Assembly: GCA_030161315.1 (NCBI GenBank)
Contig: BSQW01000001.1
Location: forward strand, 34,160,288 to 34,224,287
Length of the DNA: 64,000 bases
Direction: 5' to 3'
Origin: Eutrema japonicum
Taxonomy: Eukaryota > Streptophyta > Magnoliopsida > Brassicales > Brassicaceae
The notes under the pieces were generated by a model. That model saw nothing but the letters and a program-made list of their open reading frames with translations. It searched no databases and was not told the origin of the DNA. Positions 54,601 through 64,000 of the stretch are shown one piece after another; position 1 is the stretch's first letter, and each line of letters starts with the position of its first letter. The position numbers and the translations under genes are program-made.

Positions 54601-55965
54601 TTCCCCAAATCTGTTGCAGGCGGCGCAGCTCCTCCCAAGGCAAATACCAGCTTTGCATTTAATGCTGTTGTCGGGTCAAATAGCTGATATTTTTGCTTTC
54701 TTTTCGTTTCTTCCGTCATCATCCATAGAGGCTTATTGGTCAAGAAATCTTCACTTGATGAGAGAGAACAAATTTCTCGTAGGGTATTAATAGAAACCTA
54801 ATATGTTGGTCAACTTATCATATTTACTTAACTCACTCTAAAAATATGAAAAAGAGAGATAAGTAAATGTAATATTATTGTGATAGGTTTTGGTGGATCT
54901 GAAAAATTATAACCAGTTGATGCTTCAAAAAATAATTCTCTTCTTATAATTTATATCCTCTCTGGATTTGCTCCTCTGGCTTCTGCATTTTCTTATACTA
55001 TTGTAATGTGAATAATTTGTTAAGCCATGCTATTGATGTTTCTATGCTAGTCATGTTTTCATTTAAGTTATTTAAATAATTTTACATTTGAGATAATTCT
55101 CTATATTTTTAATAAATAAACTTTAAAAAAAACTCTACTCAACCACATTTCCACCATTTCAGTTCAAAGCCCGCTTAAAAAATTTATAGATTTTTCTGTC
55201 ACTTTAGTTCAACAAACGACAAACTGTACAAATCTATTGATGTTTTCCCTGCTATATTGTCATTTAATATTTAAAATAATTGATTAAATTTCTTTGCAAA
55301 TGATTTATAATGTATCTTTCTTTCAAAATTCAATTGCTTAAATGCTCTTCTCTTCGTTAGACCAACAAAAAAAATGCTCTTCTTTCAGGGCTTAATTAAA
55401 TTTACGAGTTAGTTAGTGATGAGGGCCATAGATATGCTCTTCTTCCAAAAAAATGGCCTAGTTACACGGACACAATATACTCCAACATATTGATGAGGGC
55501 CATAGATATTATGATCAATTATGTTAGTAAAAGTTAATGATACATGTCCTTTACCCATGTACACACCATGTTGCCGTATGACATGTAATTTGTAATTTTG
55601 AAGAGAAAGTGTGATGCAGCGCATCGTACTGGTTTTTGGTCCTCACACAAACACTTACGGGCCTTTACGTGTTTGCTTTTTGTTTCTCTTTCTTTTAATC
55701 TGTTACAAGGATAAGTCTAAATCCTGTGTTGATAAGGAGAAGGAGATTTGTTGTAATCTTACCGAGTAGTATAAGTAGCTTTCATAAGATCCTTTGTAAA
55801 TGACGCTTGATTTTGATATTGAATTTACAAGAGCTTTTCGAGCACTGTGAAGAGTATTCATATCCCTAATTGATCTAGTTTTCAATTTCGATCACTAAAT
55901 CAATTTCTTCCGGCTCGAGATCAAGTTCACGTTGATCTCTCGTTGGATAAAGCTTCCGCTACTCA
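54601..55965. other. AT-rich region, probable 5' LTR/leader of the gypsy element at 55966
   Basis: No gene is recognised. A TATAAGTAGC box (about 55770), a transcript-like pyrimidine-rich leader and GGCTCGAGATCAAGTTCACG just upstream of the gag start suggest an LTR ending before 55950. I could not find a primer site or a paired LTR. The segment GATGAGGGCCATAGATAT is repeated at 55418 and 55491. Confidence 0.4.
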
Positions 55966-57002
55966 TTGAAGATGCCACCAAAAAAGACCTCCGACGGCAA
56001 CAACATACAGAGAGATGCTGCGTCATCCGATGGGACGGAGTTGCGTCAGATCTTGCTGGCGTTACAGGAGAACATCCAAACAACTATTCACGATTCGATT
56101 CGTGAGTTGGGAGAGATGTTGTTTCAACAACTTCCGAGATGCAATCCTCTGTTTGTTGATGACGAAACAGGGGAAGAAGACAACCCGTTTGCCAATCGCG
56201 GACAAGTTGGCGACGGCGGAGACAATCATCATCATCATGACCATCGAGAAAATCACCACGCCTACAACGATAATCGCTGGGAATCAAGTTTCAGAATTGA
56301 TATACCTGAATTTCTTGGTGGAATTCGAGGAGATGCTCTTTTGGATTGGCTAGTTACGGTGGAGGAAATTTTGGACTTTAAAAATGTTCATTCAAACCGT
56401 CGTGTACCATTGGTGTCCATGAAATTTCGCTGTCACACAGCATCGTGGTGGAAGCAGGTGAAGGTAACGCGCGTTCGTACCGACAAAGATACCATTCAAT
56501 CATGGACAAAACTAAAAAAAACACTTACGTTTGACATTTCTCCCACACAATTATGAGCGCATTCAATATACCAAGCTCCAAATGTTGAAACAAGGCACAC
56601 GTTATGTTGAAGACTACGCAGAGGAATTTTCTCTCTTTTTGACACGCACAGACATTCGAGACAATGAAGCATAGTTGGTTTCTCGCTTCATCAGTGGTTT
56701 ACGACCACAACTCCAAAACGCGCTGTCTCAATTTGATCCTACAACTATTGTGGAAGCCCATCGTCGAGCATCTACATTTAAACAACAATTTTGTCAAACC
56801 CCTTAGCTGCCACAATCGATGTGTAAGTGATTACAAGAAACCAACTCCAACTTACCAGCAAAAGAACCAGATTCATCGGTTTCGTCGTCACCCTCTACAG
56901 ATAATAACACTCAATCTCTAAGACGCCCTATCCGTCCTAATGCTCTCAAATGTTATTCATGTGGGGAACCGGGGCACCGTCAGACAGCGTGTCCCAACCA
57001 AC
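55966..57002 (+). pseudogene. gag of gypsy element E
   Basis: The ATG at 55972 (MPPKKTSDGNN) is the likely start; an upstream in-frame ATG at 55966 is also possible. A His-rich stretch precedes the capsid-like domain (FRIDIPEFLGGIRGDALLDW, RVPLVSMKFRCHTASWWKQV). A frameshift near 56545 and a stop near 56670 break the frame. The rest continues as TRYVEDYAEEFSLFLTRTDI and ISGLRPQLQNALSQFDP. The CCHC zinc knuckle CYSCGEPGHRQTAC is at 56951-56992. The gene stops where the copia element inserted, within ccaac. Confidence 0.85.
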
Positions 57003-57185
57003 TGTAGAGATATGTAAGATGAATGTTTCTCATATATTTGACAGATTACATACGATGCTATATATACAAAAGAGAGAGTATTATAGATCCTATATAGTAG
57101 GGATTACATAGGATATTCTTAACTACATATGATATCCTCAGGTATATGCTTAACGAAGTGGAGAGATACTCTCGTATCTTCTATA
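57003..57185 (-). repeat. 3' LTR of the copia element
   Basis: It spans TGTAGAGATATG to TCTTCTATA on the plus strand. On the element strand a GTATATATAGC promoter-like box lies near 57050. One difference from 61512-61694 (T versus A at 57015). Confidence 0.95.
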
Positions 57186-57192
57186 CGCCCCC

Positions 57193-58584
57193 TCAAGATG
57201 AGCCACCGTTAGAGAGGCCAATCTTGTCTTTAAGTAGTTGTAGTCGCGGTCTAGGTAGCGGTTTGGTTAGAGCATCTGCAAGTTGGTCTTGGGACGAGAC
57301 GTGTGAAACACGAAGAGCACCAGACTGAACAAGTTGTCGAATAAAGTGGTAGTTCAACGCCACATGTTTCATACGTGAGTGAAATACTGGGTTAGCACTT
57401 AGATATGTGGCCTCAACGTTGTCACAGTAAATAACTGGTTGTGTTGAGGAAGAGATGCCCAGTTCCTTCATAAGATAGCTTACCCACATGAGTTCTGATG
57501 CTGTATCTGCCACTGCCCGATACTCAGTTTCCATCGAAGATTGAGCTACTGTCTTTTGTTTCCTGGATCCCCAAACAATGGGGTGTGACCCAAGGTACAC
57601 AATGTAGGCTCCCGTGGAGGTGTAATCATCTTTAATACCAGCCCAATCTGCGTCGGAATATGCATGAAGATGTAAGGGGTTGTTTCTGCGAAGAAAGATA
57701 CCTTGATTTCTTGTTCCCGAAAGATAACGCAGCACTCTCTTAGCGGCCTGCCAGTGTTGATCGGTTGGTTTGTGCATGAACTGGGATAGTTTATTAACGG
57801 CAAAAGCAACGTCTGGGCGCGTAAGTTGTAGGTATTGTAGGCTTCCCACAAGTGTACGATACTCACTGCCATCATCTAGCGCCGTACCAGAAGTTAATTG
57901 TAGGATGCTGTTTGTTGCCATGGGTGTACTGACGGGATTTGCTGTCAATATGTTAATTTTTGCCAATAAGTCTGTGATATATTTTCTCTGAGTTAGTAGC
58001 ATACCAACTGAAGATCGTGTTGCTTCTATACCGAGAAAATATGATAGTGACTCGAGATCTTTGAGCGAGAATCGCTTGCTTAGAATGGCAATGAATTGTT
58101 CCACCTTTGCTGAATCACTTCCTGTAATTACAATATCATCGACATAGACCAATATGTATATCGAGATATTGCCAACGATGCATATGAACAAGGAAGCATC
58201 CGAATGTGAGTTGATGAAACCTGATTGTAAAAGAAAGTTACTTAGCTCCTTATACCACGCACGTGGTGCTTGCTTCAGCCCATAGATTGCTTTGTGAAGT
58301 TTTCACACATAGTCAGCCCTGTCGCGATCTACGAAACCAGATGATTGTGTCATATAAACATCTTCTTCGAGGTGTCCTTGCAAGAAGGCGTGATTGACAT
58401 CCAGCTGTCGAAGTATCCAACCACGGGAGACAGCTTCACCGAGAACCAGTCGTATTGTAGCAGATTTGATTACAGGACTGAAGGTCTCCTGATAATCAAC
58501 TCCCTCTCGCTGATGAAATCCTTTTGCTACGAGACGCGCTTTGAACCTCTCAATATCACCATTCGGTAATCGCTTGATGCGAAA
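57193..58584 (-). pseudogene. copia reverse transcriptase and RNase H
   Basis: The minus-strand frame begins after a stop (TAG at 58588-58590, in place of the Trp of GSKWVFRIK) with VFRIKRLPNGDIERFKARLVAKG. A second stop (TGA at 58303-58305) sits inside DYVCKLHKAIYGLKQ. The remaining 332 codons are open: ILVYVDDIVITGS (catalytic YVDD), PVSTPMATN, RPDVAFAVNKLSQFMHKPT, then RNase H with SDADWAG, METEYRAVADTASEL and YCDNVEA. It ends HVSSQDQLADALTKPL, the usual copia C-terminus. The enzyme would copy the element RNA; the stops prevent this. Confidence 0.93.
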
Positions 58585-58587
58585 TAC

Positions 58588-60030
58588 CTATTTCGATCCT
58601 ACGAGATTGTAAGATGGATTCGGGGGGATAAGAGACCAATTTCGATTGCGTATTTGGGCATTGAACTCGTCCTCAGCTGCGTGTCTCCATCTAGGATCCT
58701 TCAGTGCGTGAGTGATAGTTGTTGGTTCCGTTTCAGCCTGCGACACAGAGATATGAAGAGCAAATTTACGATTAGGTTTCATAATGTTGTTCTTAGATCT
58801 AGTGACCATCTGGTGGTTATTTTCCAAAACAGATGTCGATGGAGAGATTGTGGTAGACTCTCCAATTCTCGTGGAGCTAGAGGCTGCTGGGCTTTCATCA
58901 TTATCTGGTGAGACATCATTATGGGCTTGCAAATTATTAGGCCCATCAGGAGAGTTAGGTGGCCCAATGTCTGTTTCATAATTAGAGCCCATTGTTGTTG
59001 TCTCCGCAGTTGAAATTTGCGACAGTGGCTGAGCCGCAACCATGGATGGTGAAGGATCTGCACTTAGGGGCTTAACTGCAGGCGGTATGAGTGACTGTTC
59101 CGAGAGATTACAGATAGGTGGACACCAGTTTGAGCTTGAAGGAAAGATCGAGGAAGAGAAATTTTGTTTGGTGAGGTTTTTGAACGTGAAAGTATTTTCG
59201 TAGAATTGAACATGTCGGGAGACGAAAATACGCTTAGAGGCTGGATCAAGGCAGAGGAAGGCACTTTGAGTAAGTGAATATCCAAGAAAAATCGATGGCC
59301 GTGAGCGAGCTTCAAGTTTATGCTTTGAGTAGGGTCGCAGCCATGGATAGCATAGGCAGCCAAACACTCGAAGTTTTGTGTAGTTTGGATTATCACCAAA
59401 AACCTTGAGATTTGGAGAAGAGAACTCCAAGATTGATGTGGGAAGTCTGTTGATCAGATAGGTTGCAATGGCAAGCGCATAAGTCCAATACATTTGTGGA
59501 ACCGAGGCGTGAGTTAGTAGCGCAAGGCCGGTTTCCACAATGTGTCGGTGTCTCCTCTCGGCAAACCCATTGTGTTCGGGTGTATGTGGTGGTGTCGTTA
59601 GGTGAGATATACCATTAGTTGCTAAAAAATCAGCAAGTGCGATGTATTCTCCTCCATTTTCCGAGTAAAGTGTGATTATCTTCCTTTGAAACCTGTTTTC
59701 CACAAGAGTTTTGAATCGAACAAAGATATCTTTGACGTCAGACTTACGGCGTAGAGGATATAACCAAATGTAATGAGTGTAGTGATCAGCAATGATCAGA
59801 TAATATTTATATCCATCAATCGAGACAATAGGTGAAGTCCAAACGTCGGAAAACAAGATTTCGAGAGGTGACGAGGATGAAATTGAGGAGATAAAGAATG
59901 GTAACTTATGACTTTTGCTGATGGCACATGAATTGCAAGGTGTAGGAGAAATTTTATTAGAGAGTGGAAGTGAAAATGAAGCAACAATGTTATTAAGAAT
60001 AGGAAGAGAAGGGTGTCCAAGCCTAGAGTG
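58588..60030 (-). pseudogene. copia integrase
   Basis: On the minus strand HSRLGHPSLPILNNI, a tail of the HHCC zinc domain, follows a TGA at 60031-60033 that replaces the Trp of WHxRLGHP. The core has LFSDVWTSPIVSIDGYKYY (first Asp), then TLYSENGGEY, where Glu stands at the second catalytic Asp, and PPHTPEHNGFAERRHRHIVE with the catalytic Glu. KLRVFGCLCYPWLRPYSKHKL and a linker to RT follow. It would insert element DNA into the genome. The Asp-to-Glu change and the nonsense codon make it inactive. Confidence 0.92.
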
Positions 60031-61385
60031 TCAAATAGGCAACGTGCTCTTTATTGATGAAAAAGCAAAAATGCTTGAATCTTGTCGGTGTGGCCACTCA
60101 TATCCGCCGTTCTTCACCATTTCGGTTACCAACGACACCCCCGAGTGGAGATCCTTCACCTGAAATTTGGAAGGAAAAAAATCCACAGAAACATTGTTAT
60201 TATCACATAATCGATGAACCGAGACCAGATTCTTTGTGATTTGTGGCACACATAAAACATTGTTCAGAGACAAAGATCTAGTCGAGAGAGGGAGTGAGGA
60301 AGAACCAGTGTGAGTAATGGGAAGGTTCGCTCCATCTCCAACAAGCACTTCTTCACCACCATTGTATGGTGAGTGTAGTGAAAGGTTTGCGAGGTCCGAT
60401 GTGATGTGATGAGATGCTCCTGAGTCCAATAACCACGACGGTGTTTCTGAGGGATTCATCATAGCATTATATGCTTGTGGTTTCCACTGGGATTCATTCC
60501 GAGGAGAAGCTGGAGCAGGTGATTGATTTACAAGTCGAAACAATGGACAACGTTGAGCGCTGTGTCCTTTGGTGCCACACGCTTGACATTTTCCAAGGTA
60601 GGGTTTGGAGCCTCGATAACCAGATGTGTTGGAACCATAGTTGTTGTTGTGATTCACAGCAGATGAATGGTTTGGAGGCTTCCAGTTGCGCGGCTTGTTC
60701 TGGACGTAATGAGCTGAAGCAGGGTGAGGTGTGGATGACTGGGCCGTTGTTTGCAGAGCAAGCTCACGATTTAGGAGCTTCTCGTGAAGTTCAGCAAAAC
60801 TGATTGGAGTGTCACGGTTGTGGACAGCATCGATGACTGTCCGATAATCATCAGTAAGACCATCAAGAATCATGTCAGTGAGATACTCTTGGTCCATTGG
60901 ACTGCCGAGATGGGATAAGGCATCAGCTCTGTTTTTGAATAACTGCATATACTCATCAATTGAGTGTTTCCTTTCACACACATCTTCATCTGTTGTCTGA
61001 TTTGTTTACGATGGCCCCTTGTTGGTTTGGCGTATGTGTCAGCCAGCGTGTTCCAGGCAGCCGCGGAGGATGTCGATGTGGTGATTAGAGCTTGCAACGA
61101 TGTGTTAATGGCACCAATCAGAGAGCTGAAGATCAGCGAGTCTTGGCGATTCCGGTAAACGAGATCTGGATTTGGAGTCTCCTGGTCGTTAATACGAACG
61201 GTAGCAGAAGGTGGTGATGTGCCGTCGATGAATTTGAGAAGGTCATATCCTCGAAGGAGAGCTTTGACCAGAGTACTCCATGTGAGATAATTAATCGACG
61301 AGAGTTTGGTGATATTTGCCATGTTCACTGTTAAAAGTGGATGCTCTGGATCCTGGGGATTAATGGCAGTATTGTTTGATGCCAT
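60031..61385 (-). pseudogene. copia gag and protease
   Basis: The ATG at 61385 (MASNNTAINPQDPEHPLLTV) opens gag (SINYLTWSTLVKALLRGYDL, AAAWNTLADTYAKPTRGH). A one-base frameshift near 60970 moves into the next frame (HSIDEYMQLFKNRADALSHL). The zinc knuckle CQACGTKGHSAQRC is near 60,550-60,600 and the protease motif WLLDSGASHHIT near 60,400-60,435. Gag packages the RNA and the protease cleaves the polyprotein. Confidence 0.92.
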
Positions 61386-61496
61386 TTCTTTGAAGAAGAG
61401 AAGCCTTTCGCTTGAAAAAAAAAATTGCAGAAGAAGCCTGTCGCTTGATTATCAAAGAAAGAGAAAAAAATTGGTTACCACAGTCCTAGGAGATTA

Positions 61497-61511
61497 GGAG
61501 CTCTGATACCA
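61497..61511 (-). other. copia primer binding site, initiator-Met type
   Basis: TGGTATCAGAGCTCC on the minus strand directly follows the LTR terminus ACATCTCTACA-side at 61512. This is the standard plant copia site. Confidence 0.92.
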
Positions 61512-61694
61512 TGTAGAGATATGAAAGATGAATGTTTCTCATATATTTGACAGATTACATACGATGCTATATATACAAAAGAGAGAGTATTATAGATCCT
61601 ATATAGTAGGGATTACATAGGATATTCTTAACTACATATGATATCCTCAGGTATATGCTTAACGAAGTGGAGAGATACTCTCGTATCTTCTATA
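61512..61694 (-). repeat. 5' LTR of the copia element
   Basis: 183 bp, one difference from 57003-57185, flanked on the right by the target duplication ccaac. Confidence 0.95.
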
Positions 61695-63433
61695 CCAACA
61701 TCGTCGAGGCCTTCTCCTTGAGGACTCTAATGTTGACGATGACGTAGCGTATGATTCGTACGGCGATGAAGAAAACACCGACAACACCATTCGTCCCACT
61801 CAAGGCGATACAAGACATATGTTAGTCATACGAAGATCATGTGTGGCACCTCGAAGACAAGACGAGCAGTGTTTACACACCAACATCTTTCGGTCTACGT
61901 GTACGATCAAAGGTCGGATATGTAGTTTCATCATCGATTCCGGGAGCTGTCGTAATTTTATTTCTGACGCTGCCGTTGATAAATTGGGCATCCCTCGCGA
62001 AAATCATCCACCACCTTATAAACTTGGATGGTTACAAGATGGTGTTAGTGTACGTATAACACAACGGGCTTTGGTGCCATTCTCCGTTGGACCGTATTAT
62101 CGAGACAGAACGTACTGTGATATAGCACCTATGGACATGAGTCATTTATTTCTTGGACGACCATGGGAATTCGATCGTAAATTCATTCACGATGGCACCA
62201 AGAATACGTACAACTTCATTTGGGAAACACATCAGATCGTGCTCATTTCGTCTCGCGAGACAACTTTACCGGCTCCTCCGGAACCATTACCTTCTAAGCC
62301 GACACCTCCAATACCGATACATCAACGCCTAACGACGCTGATTTGTTCCTACTCCACCTTTGCCTCTGAACTTCAGCTTGAAGGTTTTGCATTTGCATTG
62401 TATCTAGCCTCGCCTTCACGAGCCCTGTCTGTGACAATGCCAATGGATTTAGCGGCTGTTCTCGAGGAGTTTCCGGACGTCTTTCCGAAAGATTTACCTA
62501 CAGAATTACCACATTGCGTGACATTCAACACTGCATCGACTTGGTTCCTGGCGCAACGCTACCAAATAGACCACATTATCGCATGAGCCCTCATGAGCAT
62601 GAGGAATTATGTCGACAAGTCGAAGAGCTGATGCATAAGGGTCATATCAGGGAGAGTCTCAGCCCTTGTGATGTTCCAGCATTATTAATTCCAAAGAAGG
62701 ATGGCACTTGGCGGATAATCGTAGACATTCGTGCCATCAACAAAATTATGATACGGTACCGCTTCTCCATCCCACGTCTAGACGATTTCTTGGATCAAAT
62801 CGGCGCCGCCACCATTTTCTCAAAGATTGACCTTAAAAGTGGTTACCATCAAATACGAATTCGATCTGGGGACTAGTGGAAGACAGCGTTCATGCGTATT
62901 ATGAACCAGGCACTCCGACCATTTATAGGCAAGTTCGTTGTGGTGTATTTTGACGATATTCTGGTGTTCAGCTCATCTATGATAGGCCACACCAATCATT
63001 TACGCGACTTCCTTAGCATTCTTCGACAAGAAAGTTTTTTTGCAGCTCGCCACAAATGCGAATTTGGGGTTCCAGAAGTTCTTTTTCTTGATTATGTGGT
63101 TTTTGCGAAGGGTTTAGCAATGGACCTCTCGAAAATTGAAGTTGAGCTCTCGTGGCCTGTTCCTCGCACCGTGTTTGAGGTTCGTAGTTTTCAGGGGCTT
63201 GCATCATTTTATCGACGATTTGTGAGCCACTTTAGCACGATAATGGCCCCAGTTACTTGCTGCATGAAAGAAGGCAAGTTTGAATGGACCTCCGAGGCTT
63301 CAACCGCGTTCGAACTAATCAAAAAAAAGTTAACCACATCTCCGATTTTAGTACTTCCCGATTTCAGTTTGACATTTGAACTTCATTGTGATGCCTTGAA
63401 GTTGGGCATTGGAGCTGTTCTTAGCCAACAAGG
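61695..63433 (+). pseudogene. Protease, reverse transcriptase and RNase H start of gypsy element E
   Basis: This continues from the gag at 57002. The protease motif FIIDSGSCRNFISDAAVDKLG (split by residues, about 61915-61980) is followed by SHLFLGRPWEFDRK. A linker leads to FPDVFPKDLPTELP, and a frameshift near 62510 moves into RT: KKDGTWRIIVDIRAIN, FSKIDLKSGYHQIRI. A TAG stands at 62874-62876 in place of Glu, and the next block (the MPFGL...APSTF region) is deleted, because WKTAF joins MRIMNQALRPFIG directly. VVYFDDILVFS (62940-62972) is intact, and RNase H starts at FELHCDALKLGIGAVLSQQGD. The inserted LTR at 63434 ends it. Confidence 0.9.
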
Positions 63434-64000
63434 TGATAAGCTCAAATATAATACCCTAAAAGTACTAAGCTGTAGTTGCAGTATATTTAGGGTTCGAACC
63501 ACAAAAACTCAAGAAAATCACACAATAGACCATATAGTTTGGAATCAAGCTAAACAATTCAGTTGAAACAAAAGCAATAAACAATAGAACAAGATATAAA
63601 ATCGATGGGGAGAATATAGGCCAATGGTATTTCTCAGGAGATCAATGAATGTAGGTAAGCAATCAGTCATGATTCAGATTTAGCGCGGTTCTTGAACTCA
63701 AATCACTAAGTTATAATTAACCAACTGTCGTTGCGAGAATTATCTAAATCTAAACTTCAGAATCCCAAATCTCTTTGCAAATTCCTAAGAATAAATCAGC
63801 CTTAATACCGAGTTTGATATGTTCACAAATCAACTAAACCAAATCTCTTTGCGAATAATCAATTTGCTCACCGTAGGTTATGTCAGATTACTCAATTGCA
63901 TTGTCGTGCCTAATTGATTAACCTAAGATCTAAGTTCTATGTGATCAATCTAGAATTAGCTTTGAGAACAACCTATGGTGAAGAACTAATTCAGATGGTG
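63434..64000 (-). repeat. Athila-like LTR, inverted, running off the window
   Basis: It begins TGATAAGCTCAAATATAATACC and then follows the inverted LTR at 3189 block by block (CCTAAAAGTACTAAGC, GGTTCTTGAACTCAAATCACTAAG, CTCTTTGCGAATAATCAATTTGCTCACC). The 5 bases before it are caagg. The other side and any paired duplication are outside the window. Confidence 0.88.

Larger units (their letters stand above)
57003..61694 (-). mobile_element. Ty1/copia element, nearly identical LTRs, defective coding region
   Basis: This 4692 bp element is bounded by two 183 bp LTRs that differ at one position, and flanked by ccaac (56998-57002 and 61695-61699). The initiator-Met primer site TGGTATCAGAGCTCC (minus strand, 61497-61511) abuts the LTR, and a purine tract TTGAGGGGGCG (57186-57196) precedes the other. 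Gag, protease, integrase, RT and RNase H follow in copia order. There are three nonsense codons and one frameshift, so this copy cannot make a full polyprotein. Confidence 0.96.
55966..63433 (+). mobile_element. Gypsy element E (chromovirus-like gag-pol), interrupted and truncated
   Basis: Gag, zinc knuckle, protease and reverse transcriptase are in order on the plus strand. A copia element sits at 57003-61694 between the knuckle and the protease. At 63434 an inverted Athila-like LTR cuts the RNase H. The pattern (FRIDIPEF, GDALLDWLVTVEEILDF, one CCHC knuckle, FIIDSGSCRNFIS, VVYFDDILVFS) matches Reina/Tekay-type chromoviruses. Integrase and chromodomain would lie beyond the window. Confidence 0.85.

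Noticed and set aside
55400..55960. Complete 5' LTR of gypsy element E
   Set aside because: I could not find a primer site or the LTR ends, and the partner LTR is outside the window, so only a tentative region was recorded.
1..64000. tRNA, rRNA, snoRNA or host protein genes
   Set aside because: No cloverleaf with conserved A and B boxes, no rRNA-like sequence and no non-transposon protein family was recognised on either strand.

Overview
This window looks like plant heterochromatin made almost entirely of transposable elements. I found no convincing single-copy host gene, no tRNA or rRNA gene and no CRISPR array. The element set suggests a Brassicaceae genome, probably pericentromeric: Athila-lineage gypsy elements with a tRNA-Asp-type primer site, Athila ORF1, Tat-type pol with an antisense extra ORF, CACTA elements starting CACTACAAGAAAAC, and a Mutator-like element (MULE) with a DUF1985/Ulp1 gene. 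The organism is inferred from family content only.

Left part (1-30.6 kb) is a nest of insertions that can be ordered from target-site duplications (TSDs). A minus-strand gypsy pol (1-1537) lies behind an LTR fragment (about 1541-2398) that interrupts a minus-strand Athila-like gag (2399-3017) with its primer site and truncated LTR (3189 to about 4160). A minus-strand Athila-lineage element (A) has a 2.1 kb LTR at 26829-28958, which abuts a decayed Tat-type pol (28960-30620). Element A's gag-protease was broken twice: by a gag-protease-only Athila-like element (4307-11136, TSD gcatg) and by a gypsy element (B, 13413-26372, TSD aatcc). B's own 5' LTR was then split by a CACTA transposon (13719-21298, TSD cca) that appears structurally complete, with two multi-exon transposase genes.

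Middle part (30.6-39 kb) holds an antisense Transposase_28-like ORF downstream of the Tat pol, a degenerate Athila ORF1, a truncated CACTA end (37023) and a gypsy LTR/3'-UTR fragment.

From about 39 to 54.6 kb there is a large decayed MULE. It carries a minus-strand unidentified gene, a plus-strand DUF1985-Ulp1 gene and a minus-strand MURA transposase gene. Its introns and spacers are packed with a short motif, GWTAAC/GTTAWC, which is rare elsewhere in the window. A 2 kb non-autonomous CACTA (41136-43132, TSD cca) and a solo Athila-like LTR (46281-47447, TSD ctcac) sit inside it.

Right part (55.9-64 kb) is a plus-strand gypsy element interrupted by a copia element (57003-61694, TSD ccaac) with almost identical LTRs, and cut at 63434 by another Athila-like LTR in reverse orientation.

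Most coding sequence is broken by stops and frameshifts. The clear exception is the 7.6 kb CACTA. Two observations stand out: the motif field of the MULE, which resembles in concept the target-motif fields of VANDAL anti-silencing systems, and a recurring 14-16 bp palindrome (GTATCGATCGATAC) in both coding and non-coding parts of the Athila-like elements.
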